From positions 28,589-92,588 of the forward strand of contig JAIQDT010001935.1 of NCBI GenBank assembly GCA_021521415.1: a DNA stretch of 64,000 bases, given 5' to 3'. The first letter of the stretch is position 1; each line of letters opens with the position of its first letter. Position numbers and translations under genes: made by a program. Under the pieces are notes generated by a model. That model was given only the letters and a program-made list of their open reading frames with translations, ran no database searches and was not told the DNA's origin. The DNA is from Bidens hawaiensis. Its lineage: Eukaryota; Streptophyta; Magnoliopsida; Asterales; Asteraceae. Of this stretch, positions 43,790 through 52,856 are shown piece by piece.

Positions 43790-46700
43790 GTGCAGGAACA
43801 GTTGAACAGGACAGTAAACAATCTGTGGGTTGTAGACAACGGCTGTTCCCGGCACATGACTGGTAACAAGAATTTGTTACATGAATGGAAACCTGTTCAA
43901 GGAGGTAGGGTAAGTTTCGCTGGAGAGAGTAGTGGTAGAATCACTGGTATTGGAACGGTGACAAATGGAAAAATGAAGTTAGAAAAGGTGAATTTTGTTG
44001 AAGAATTAAAGCATAACCTGTTGAGTGTATCTCAGATTTCTGACAAAGATTACACAGTGCATTTTACGAAAAATGAGGCAATTGTTCTCTATCCGGGGTT
44101 CAAGATTCCAGAGGCATGGGTGGTGATGAAAGCTCCAAGAGAAAAGAACACGTATGTAATGGATATGAGGTCAACTGAGATGACATCTGAAGAGTCATGT
44201 CTTCTGTCGAAGGCGACTGAGTCCGAGTCCAAGTTATGGCACCGAAGAATGGGACATATACATCTTCGTAAAATGAATTACATTGTCAAAAATGGGCTAG
44301 TGCTTGGAGTTCCCTTGAAGAACTTTAACTTTGAAGATCAATGCTTATCGTGCAAGAAGGGAAAGCAACACAAGAAACCTCATCACTCCAAGAAGGTTAA
44401 CTCGATTGTCTGTACCCTAGACCTACTTCACATGGATCTCTTCGGTCCCGTGAATGTAAAGAGTCTAGGTGGAACGTCATACTGCTTGGTAGTAACCGAT
44501 GATTACTCTCGATACTCTTGGGTATATTTTCTGAAGGCAAAAGATGAGACGGTTCAGTTGGTAATTAACTTGATTACCAACGTTGAAAATATTGTTGGGA
44601 GAAAGGTTAAGTACATCAGGAGTGATAATGGGACAGAGTTTAAGAACTACCAGATGGAGATGTTCTGCTTACAGAAAGGGATAGACCATCAGTACAGCGC
44701 CCCGTATACTCCGCAACAAAATGGGGTGGCTGAGAGGAAGAATAGAACGCTAATTGAAGGAGCCAGAACCATGCTGGCTGATGCTAAACTTCCCGTGGTG
44801 TTCTGGGCTGAAGCTGTTGCCACAGCCTGTTATATCCTTAATCGTGTTTTAACTATTAAAATATTAAATAAAACTTTTTATGAACTCATGCATGGTAGAA
44901 AGCCAAACTTGAATGGTCTCGAACCTTTCGGGTCCCCATGTACGATATTAAAGACAAACTCGAAATTTGGTGAGATAGCCGACGAAGGTATTTTAGTCGG
45001 ATATGTTGTTGGTACACCCAACAGAAGAGTCTTTATTTTATCGAACAACAAGGTTGAGGTGGTATGTAACACGGACATTACAAGTTACAAATCACCAAAG
45101 CCTAGCACGGGACCCGCTGAAGCTTTCGACTATGATAAACTTTTCAAATCGTTTAATTTGCCTTACTTGGATTTTGCAGAAGTTAATGAGAAAATTGCTT
45201 CACAGATTCTGTATTATGAGGAGGAAAATATTGTGCAAAGTCCGCGATACGATGAGAGTCAACCTTCCTCATCAAGTGCTGCTGATATTCCTGCTGCCTC
45301 TACTGAGGAAGAATTCTACAATCCTTTTCACTCTCAACATCAAAATCCCATAGATGAACTCTCTTCGAACTTAGAAAACAATCTGGAGGTCAGTACAGTT
45401 CCGACTACTGGAATTCACAAAACTCACCCGTTGGAGAACGTGATAGGGGATCTGTTTGACGGTGTTCAAACAAGAAGAAGTCTGAATGAACACACGTGTG
45501 TTTACGCAAGCATTAAAGAAACGGGTATCATAAATGAATGTTTGTACACCTGTTTCATCAGCCAGATTGAACCAAAGAATTATCAAATGGCTCTAAAGGA
45601 TAGCTCGTGGGTCGAAGCCATGCAAGAAGAGTTAGCACAGTTCGAGAAGATGGAAGTGTGGAAATTAGTTGCAAAACCAAAGAATGTACATGCTATTGGA
45701 ACAAAGTGGGGTTTTAAATGTAAGAGAGATGAGAAAGGGATAATCATAAGGAACAAGGCGAGGCTAGTAGTAAAAGGGTTTAATCAGCAAGAAGGAATCG
45801 ACTACAATGAAGTGTTTGCTCCTGTGGCAAGATTGGAGGCAATTCGAATATTTTTGGCATTTGCTGCACACAATGAGATGAAGGTGTTCCAGTTAGATGT
45901 GAAAAGTGCCTTTCTTAATGGTAAAGTCGATGAGGTGGTGTACGTTGAACAACCTCCAGGTTTCCCTGACCCTGATTTTCCTGATCATGTGTACAAACTG
46001 AGCAAAGCGCTATATGGGCTACATCAGGCCCCTCGTGCCTGGTACTCAACCTTGTCTGATTATTTGCTTGAGAATGGGTTCGAAAGAGGAAAGATCGATA
46101 GCACGTTGTTCATCAAGAGAAAAGCAGGAGATTTTCTACTAGTGCAAGTCTATGTGGACGACAACATTTTTGCTGCATCCAAAGTCGCCATGTGTCAGGA
46201 TTTTGAAGCAGTCATGAAAAAGAGGTTTGAAATGAGCGCCATGGGCGAATTAACTTTCTTTTTGGGATTGCAGGTTGACCAGAAGAAAGATGTGCTCAAA
46301 CGCTTCAAGATGGAAGATAGCACCCCATTTGATACTCCAATTTGCATCAACCACAAACTGGGTGCTGAGTCAGACAGTGATGAAGACGTGGACCCCACCC
46401 AATATCGAGCAATCATAGGTTCTTTAATGTATTTAACTGCATCTAGACCTGATATTATGTTTGCAGTTTGTCTTTGTGCTCATTTTCAGGCAAGCCCAAA
46501 GGAATCTCACATGAAGGGAGTGAAGAGAATATTGCGGTATCTCAAAGGCAAGCCTAAGTTGGGATTGTGGTACACGAAAGGGGGAGAACTGGATTTGGTA
46601 GCTTACACGGATTCTGACTATGGAGGTTGCAATCAGAACAGGAAGTCGACAACCGGTGGATGTCAGTTTCTAGGAGAAAGATTGGTGTCATGTCAGTGCA

Positions 46701-47062
46701 AGAAGCAGACCTCAGTAGCCATTTCCACCTATGAAGCAGAGTACATGGCAGCATCAAACTGCTGCTCCCAGGTTCTTTGGATACAACAGCAATTACGCGA
46801 TTACGGTCTGAATTTCACTCAAACTCCTATTTGCATTGATAACTCTGCCACAATCTCGGTAACTAACAATCCCGTCAAACACAGTAAAACTAAACACATT
46901 GACATTCGTCATCATTTTATACGGGATTGTGCTGAGAAGAAATTAATAGTGCTAGAAAAGGTTGATTCGTTGGATAATTTCGCCGATCTTCTTACTAAAG
47001 CGTTTAACCGAACTCGTTTTCAAAATCTTATTGAGCTTAATGGGATGATCAATCCCGAGTAA
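43790..47062 (+). pseudogene. D: Pol (protease, integrase, RT, RNase H)
   Basis: 1090 residues in Copia order. Protease: [12 protein letters not shown] at residues 15-26, where the catalytic Asp-Ser-Gly reads Asp-Asn-Gly. GAG-preintegrase: [14 protein letters not shown] and [12 protein letters not shown]. Integrase: DDE residues D216, D279, E315. [27 protein letters not shown] and the YVDD catalytic block at 788-791. Just after, between [10 protein letters not shown] and VLKRF, about 12 residues normal for the family are missing in frame. RNase [46 protein letters not shown]. It ends at TAA 47060-47062. There is no ATG at the start, so expression needs a frameshift or splicing. It synthesises and integrates cDNA (family), but this copy is probably inactive. 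Confidence 0.92.
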
Positions 47063-47117
47063 CCATGTTTTTCGTCTCTATGAAAAAAAAAAACTTTATC
47101 GCTTAGAATTATGTCGG

Positions 47118-47375
47118 TTGCTTCAGTTTGAAGGACATATCTTCGGATATGTTTGGTCCTTACTTCTACTAGTAGATTATGAGGATAGCCATTAACCAGA
47201 TGACTGAAAGTGACCGGGGCGGTTTAAGATATGTTTTTATTCTTTCGCTGAAAAATAGTCGTTCATACTTAGTTAGAAGGACACATATTCGTATGTGGTC
47301 GGTCCAGCTGATCCATTGGATCTTCAGGATAGCCGTTTACCTGAAGACTTTGACTTGATCGGGGCGATAGAATTT
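47118..47375 (+). ncRNA. D: two tandem RNA-hairpin modules after pol
   Basis: Two copies of a roughly 100-bp module. Each has a capped hairpin (ACATATC-TTCG-GATATGT at 47135-47152; CACATA-TTCG-TATGTG at 47282-47297), then a second small palindrome (TCTACTAGTAGA; GATCCATTGGATC), then GGATAGCC, a GA-rich box (GAAGACTTTGA or GACTGAAAGTGA) and GGGGCG. The O counterparts are at 60480-60640 and about 24540-24637. Called ncRNA only as a putative cis RNA structure. Confidence 0.5.
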
Positions 47376-48379
47376 AAAATTTTCTAAGGGAGATAATATA
47401 ATTTTTCAAGTATATAACTTCGTAAGAAGTTTCAATACAATGTTTAAAAGAAAATTGATCCAACCTTGGAAAGTGATAGAAATACTATTTCTGTGTGCCT
47501 ATCTGGTGAAGTTATTAAGCCCAAAAGACTCTAGAACAGCCATTGTATGTTATGGTAGCTTTGTATGGTGCGTAAAAGTAAAAGTGATACTAACTAAATC
47601 TTCTCGATTTAAAGTGGAGAATCATTCAGAGTTGTGCATGTCTCCATATACATCTTTCCGAATGATAGGCAGAAAAGTCATTACCCAGTCATACACGAGC
47701 CCGTGAGTGTTCTGATTCCCGAGAAGATAGTGTGTCAAGCACCTGCAGTGATCCAGATTCGGGACTTGCAGTCGTCTACTGTTTGAAGCTGTGTTAATCT
47801 TATTAAAAAAAATGTGTGTGTTGTTAAGCCTTCTGAAGCTTATGATGTTACACTTATCAATCAAGAGGCAAGAAAGAGAACGGGATGAAGACTCTAATGA
47901 TCAATATGTACCTACTGTTTAATCAGACACTACGGGTCGAGGTCAATTCGGGGTGACTTGGGGAAAGCCAAATACGCTTTGAGAATAGATAGGAGGCATC
48001 ACAGTCTCTGATGTGATGTCCATCTAAATTTTGAGCTTAATTGAACCTAATCCGTATCACAGAAGCGATGAAAACCATACTTAGTTGTATACCTGCTTAC
48101 AACCTGTTTCTTTATGTCATAATACCGCTGAACATGGATCAATGTGACAGCCATTTAATTAGTATGATTCCTGTTCGGATCTTTTCTAAAACATACTGGT
48201 CACCGTCAAGACTGAAATTTGATCCCGTTTTATTTACTTACTGAAATTTTCATTGCATATTCTATGGTGTAAAACTTGGTTACTTAGTTCTTTGATCGTA
48301 ACGTTTAAATCTTTAACGGAAGTCTTCAAAAGACAGTTGCATTTTGTTCAAATTTATAAGGGCCAGTTTTGTAAGTTTA
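47376..48379 (+). other. D: non-coding spacer after the RNA modules
   Basis: About 1 kb without credible coding sequence. Homologous in parts to O (reverse, 23630-24480), which shows it is an inherited component of these SIRE-type elements rather than a random insert. Confidence 0.6.
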
Positions 48380-49155
48380 ATACTAAGCGAAGTTCAATAG
48401 TAAGCGAAGTTGTTAAGGGGCGAAGTTAAGGGTAAGCGAAGTTAACCTTAACTTCGCCTATGTTGTTTCAAACATATATAAAGGTCAACTTGGTCAAACA
48501 CTTTACATAGTTTTACAAACCTGGCGAACTTATACTTTATATCCTAAACCTCGGTGAACTTAATACACAAATCAACCTTGTTATTAGTTGATTTCAATCC
48601 GTGTTAAAGGTGTGTAGGCTCGGTTTGACATGTAATTCTTGACAATGGTGTTAATCAAATGTCGTTTTGGTCCGATTTGTGACTTCGGTCCAGCAACCCT
48701 TTAAACACCCAACAATCAATCTGTTTCTAAGTGTTCGTAACTCATTTGATGGTCTAGATCTCCCTATTAACATCTTTACATGATTTCAATCACAAAAACA
48801 CGAAACAAACCTAGATCTGACCTGTGTTGATATGCCGTTTCATATTCAGGCGAAGTTAGCTATAGGCGAAGTTGTTCTCAACTTCGCCCAAGGCATAACT
48901 TCGCCTGCCTGTTAAATGATTAATTAATCAGGGGCGAAGTTGTTCAGGGGCGAAGTTAGGGTTAGGCGAAGTTATCCTCAACTTCGCCTTATACTTAACT
49001 TCGCCTGCTGCTTTATATTATTTAAAATTCTAATGTGTTATCAGGCGAAGTTAAGGATAAGGCGAAGTTGTACTCAACTTCGCTATATGCCAACTTCGCC
49101 TGCATTGTAGAAGTTATCTTAACTTCGCTCATGGTAATAGGCGAAGTTATGATCT
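48380..49155 (+). repeat. D: pre-ORF3 GCGAAGTT hairpin array
   Basis: Both orientations of GGCGAAGTT are present, making perfect stem-loops at 48436-48457, 48865-48888 (10-bp stem, TTCT loop), 48964-48989 (10-bp stem) and 49062-49083 (9-bp stem, TACT loop). O has an analogous array at 22640-22930 made of a different word. Confidence 0.88.
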
Positions 49156-49196
49156 GCTTTGTCGATGTTCTAACTTAGACCGTTTGTTGTGCAGAT

Positions 49197-51209
49197 ATGG
49201 CTGCTGTAGCTGGAGCTGGTGGTGCTGGTGGTGACGAAGGTGGTGATAACAACCATCAATTCTTTCCGGGTCACAATCTGTACATCACGTTGGATCCGGA
49301 TGCTAGTGGTGTAGATGATTATCGCGAGATCATCTCCTTCCTTGCTCGCTCGCGTATTTTCCACGCTATTACTACAACTTTACCCATATCTCTACCGAAC
49401 ATTAAAGATTTCTGGAGGACGGTAGAATATGACTGTAGAGTTGAGCCTCCGGTCATGCGCGCCACAGTAAACAATCAGGAGGTCCAGTTCTCATCAGAAC
49501 AGATCAGGGTCGCCTTGCAGTTCGGGACTGAAACTAGAGATGATCCAACCGACTTTTCTGCTCCATTCAGAGATGGTGCATTTTTACGAATGGGCTATTC
49601 AGGTCCATTGGGTGACACTCAGAGGCGAAAGGGATTTTTATTGGATTAATGGCGTTTTCTGATGCACGTGATGATTGTGTGCATGTCGGGCCGTAAAGCT
49701 GGTACTGACGGTATGGGTGCAACGATGCAATCAGCTATGACAGCACTGACTTACAACAAGCCCTACAGCTTCAGTCAGATGGTGTTTTATGAGATAGACC
49801 ATCAGAGACGCGCGGTTGCTCGTGAAAGGTTTTTGATGTATCTCAGATTCTTACAGATGATCTTGAATCATGTTGCTCCTACGCTACCTCAACGCCGTCC
49901 CATTCGATATGTAGAGAGTGTAAGCAAGAGGATATTCGCGTAATGCAGGTCGTCGAGTGCTCGTAGTAAACCAGAGCTTCGTCCACGGCATACTCCTCTA
50001 TTTGGTTATTTGATAAACTCTGCGTATGTTTCTCCTCGTGGAGACGAATTTCGGGACCCGGCACCGCAACAGGCTGATGTTCCCCAACCACCACTTGTGG
50101 TACAGCAAGCATTGCCTGCTGCTCCTGTTATGGCACCGGAGGAACAGGTAGATCTTGAGGCTGCTTTTGGTGGCCAAGGGTTCTTTGATATGGAGCGAGT
50201 TGATCCTGCAGCAGAGATTCAAGTCTCAGTCACAGAGGTTTCTGGGGTAAATGTGTCGATGGTAGCTACAACTGTAGCTGATTCTGTGAGAACCGACTCT
50301 GACTCCTCCGCTGATGATAGTGCTGAAGCACGACAGATTCTGGTCACATAGGAAAGAATACATGGAAAAAGAAAGAAAGACTCGGATGATAGTGAATCTG
50401 ACTTTGAGGAGGAGTTAGACCGGTTGATACGTCGATCGAAAAGGGTTAGAACTGGTGAAGGTTTGGGAGCTGGTGAAAGCTCAAGGGTGGTTCGTTTCTC
50501 TCCACCCGCGTTATCTGGTATGACCATGGTTCCTGCGTCGATGACTGTGACAGGACCGATCATCTCAAGTGCTCCCGTGTTAACTACATCATCTTCTTTT
50601 GGCATTCCACCTACCACATTTCAGTTGTCGACTCCAGAGATAGTTTCCTTGCCACCTCCCACTCTTACTCCATCGGAGGTTGTTGCAAGATTTGTTGAGT
50701 CGACATTGGTAGCTACTGCGGGGTTATCTGTCACAATACCACCCGCGGTTACTTTTCAGCCTGCTTCTGATATTCCGGCTAGTCTGGGAATTCCTCCACC
50801 GTATGCTCAAAACATTTCTCATATGCGGTTTGATTTTGATGCTACATTATCTGATTCTGAAAGGATAGCAGCTCTTGAGAGAGTGGTGGCAGAACAGTCA
50901 AGAATCAATCTAATCCAGACTCAGGCTAACCAACGCCTTGTAGCGGAAAATCAGATCCAATCGTCCCTCCTGGTTGAGCACGGTAAACTTTTCGATGCTT
51001 TAAATCAGTTCTTAGCATCTCAGGGGGAGACGAGCTGCAAGGGCGATGAGTTGAGAACGAAGAAACATCATGATAGAGACGATGATCCCAATGCATCGAA
51101 AGGTGCAGGTGGTGAGTTGCCAAGAACTGAACAAACTCTTGGGACTTCCACATCTCAGGGGGGTCAACTGGTACAGCAGGTGGCCAAGGGGGTGAAGATG
51201 TTGTGGTAG
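49197..51209 (+). pseudogene. D: ORF3 (env-like position), N-terminal domain to coiled coil
   Basis: ATG at 49197, MAAVAGAGGAGGDEGGDNNH. One frame runs to 51209 with three in-frame stops (TAA 49647, TAA 49941, TAG 50349). The N-terminal domain of about 250 residues (YREIISFLARSRIFHAI, IKDFWRTVEYD, YNKPYSFSQMVFYEI, FLMYLRFLQMIL) aligns with O ORF3. A Pro/Val/Thr-rich linker follows, then a coiled coil at about 50850-51015 (RIAALERVVAEQSRI). There is no signal peptide or membrane segment, so an envelope role is not supported. TTGTTGTGCAG ends two bases before the ATG, a possible splice acceptor. Function unknown. Confidence 0.75.
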
Positions 51210-52138
51210 TGGATGATGAGGAAATGGTGGATGATGATGTTGTGGGTGATGACGATGTGTTACCTGTTGAGGAGATTGAGAAGATAGGAGAACAGATCGT
51301 GAATGACAGTGAGATTGAAGAGGGAGAGATTGTTGATGACAGTGTTGAACACGATATCCCATACGTTGATAAGGCAAATGTGGGTCAAGATATGGAAAGT
51401 GATGAGTCTGAATGGGAAGAGCAGCCGAGATGGAAAGAAGGCTACGCTCAGTGGTTTGTAAAGACAAAGAAGCCAGCGGTTCCTACAATGTTTAAAAAGA
51501 GTTACAATATCAAAGGGTATGCTGAATCGAAAAAGGGTATTATATGCTGGTTATATGATGAGCAGTTGAGGCTATTTGTGATTAAACGTTTTGATGGGAT
51601 TCAGTACTTTAAAAGGTTGTTGAGATCTTTGAACACCTTGCCTGAGTGTGAGGTGAAGGATTTGGCTAAGTTGGGGTTGATTAATAGAAGTGATGATAAT
51701 ATGGCCAGGATTATTGGGAAGATTGTGTGGAAAGAAAGTATAAAAGAGAAAAAGTTTGAGTTGTTAAGGCCGCAGAAAGGAAAGCTTGTTGAAGATAAGG
51801 AAAGAGGAATGCGAGCTGATGGCAAACCTTGGATGGTAATGAAGTATAAGCTGATTCGGTGTTTGAAAGAAGTGCAGATGAAACCAATGCCCAAGGATGT
51901 CTTAAAGAATCTAAAGTGGTGGTATGTTGATAGCCAAACAGCTGAAGTGGTTATGGAAGATGAAGATGAACAAGAAGTCCTGAGAGTGTATGATCCGATG
52001 CACTTGGTGAATCTGTCTCAAGCTGACCTGCAGGTGCTAAACGAGAAAAAGATATTTTATATTCCTGCATGGAAAGATGAAGCCAAGAAATATCAGAGAG
52101 TGGTCTCTGTCTGTGTAAGGCAGGGCGTTCATGCTTGA
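51210..52138 (+). pseudogene. D: ORF3, C-terminal domain
   Basis: Continues ORF3 in another frame after a one-base shift near 51150-51205. A strongly acidic segment (DDEEMVDDDVVGDDD) leads to a C-terminal domain of about 230 residues: GYAQWFVKTKKPAVPTMF, CWLYDEQLRLFVIKRF, QYFKRLLRSLNTLPE, KPWMVMKYKLIRCLKE, WWYVDSQTAEVVME, YDPMHLVNLSQADLQVL. It ends TGA at 52136-52138, 64 bp before the polypurine tract. The pattern YDPMxLV...DLxxL parallels VDPRDLLKFGEKDI of O. Function unknown. Confidence 0.72.
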
Positions 52139-52202
52139 AGACTGGTGACACGAGATTTTGGGATTACAAGACACGAGAATTAAGATAGAGATATGAAGCT
52201 AC

Positions 52203-52217
52203 TGCCAAGGGGGAGTC
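52203..52217 (+). promoter_or_regulatory. D: polypurine tract
   Basis: TGCCAAGGGGGAGTC directly before the 3' LTR start TGTTGGTGC. Confidence 0.82.
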
Positions 52218-52572
52218 TGTTGGTGCATGATGTCAGTAGTTCAGTATCTAGTGTTTTGTATGTGTCTGTAATCGAGTTAGAGTTTTTGTGTTTCAGTTCA
52301 ATTGTCTAGAGAGAAACAGAGAGGAAGAGTCATGTGGGACGGCCCGAGGTAGAGCTCACCTCGGGTCGGCCGTGTCTTTGTTTATGTTCGGTTTGTAATG
52401 TGGTTTGGTGATTATATGAAGGATCTGCATATTCGTTTATTCCATTCGTGTGTTTGTTCGTGTGTTTGTTTATGTGTAATCGTGTTCTTCGTCTTCTACA
52501 CCATTAAACGAGTCTAGGAGGATTCCGCACTCCTAGACCTCGTGCGGATCTCGTATCGATCAGCGACGCCCC
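52218..52572 (+). repeat. D: 3' LTR, lacking its last bases
   Basis: 355 bp. The first ~75 bp of U3 (TGTTGGTGCATGATGTCAGT...GTCTGTAATCGA) differ completely from the 5' LTR U3. From GTTAGAGTTTTTGTG onward it matches the 5' LTR. It stops at GCGACGCCCC, about 15 bp before the normal ACTTACA end, and switches directly to the inverted copy. Confidence 0.85.
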
Positions 52573-52856
52573 GTGTAGAAGACGAAGAACACGATTACAC
52601 ATAAACAAACACACGAACAAACACACGAATGGAATAAACGAATCTGCAGATCCTTCATATAATCACCAAACCACATTACAAACCGAACATAAACAAAGAC
52701 ACGGCCGACCCGAGGTGAGCTCTACCTTGGGCCTTCCCACACGACTCTTCCTCTCTGTTTCTCTCTAGACAATTGAACTGAAACACAAAAACTCTAACTC
52801 GATTACAGACACATACAAAACACTAGATACTGAACTACTGACATCATGTACCAACA
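52573..52856 (-). repeat. D: inverted LTR copy forming the right border
   Basis: 284 bp, the reverse complement of 52218-52501 with a handful of substitutions. It ends with the inverted LTR start (CCAACA), immediately followed by the TACAA duplication. The 71 bp at 52502-52572 form the non-palindromic loop. Confidence 0.92.

Larger units (their letters stand above)
39198..52856 (+). mobile_element. D: SIRE-type Copia with ORF3 and a palindromic 3' end, TSD TACAA
   Basis: A 13.66-kb insertion in the 5' LTR of C, flanked by perfect TACAA. The layout is 5' LTR, tRNA-iMet primer site, long leader with word array, a stray U3 segment, gag (two parts), pol, RNA-hairpin modules, pre-ORF3 word array, ORF3, polypurine tract, 3' LTR lacking its last bases, then an inverted 284-bp LTR copy whose end forms the right border. 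RT sequence ([31 protein letters not shown]) and the extra ORF place it in the SIRE lineage. All ORFs are damaged. Confidence 0.92.

Noticed and set aside
42327..47864. Minus-strand frames across D gag and pol
   Set aside because: Shadows of the plus-strand Gag and Pol frames without any domain.
48380..49155. CRISPR-like look of regularly repeated GCGAAGTT words
   Set aside because: Words are too short (8-10 bp), spacing is irregular, both orientations occur, and the context is a eukaryotic retroelement.
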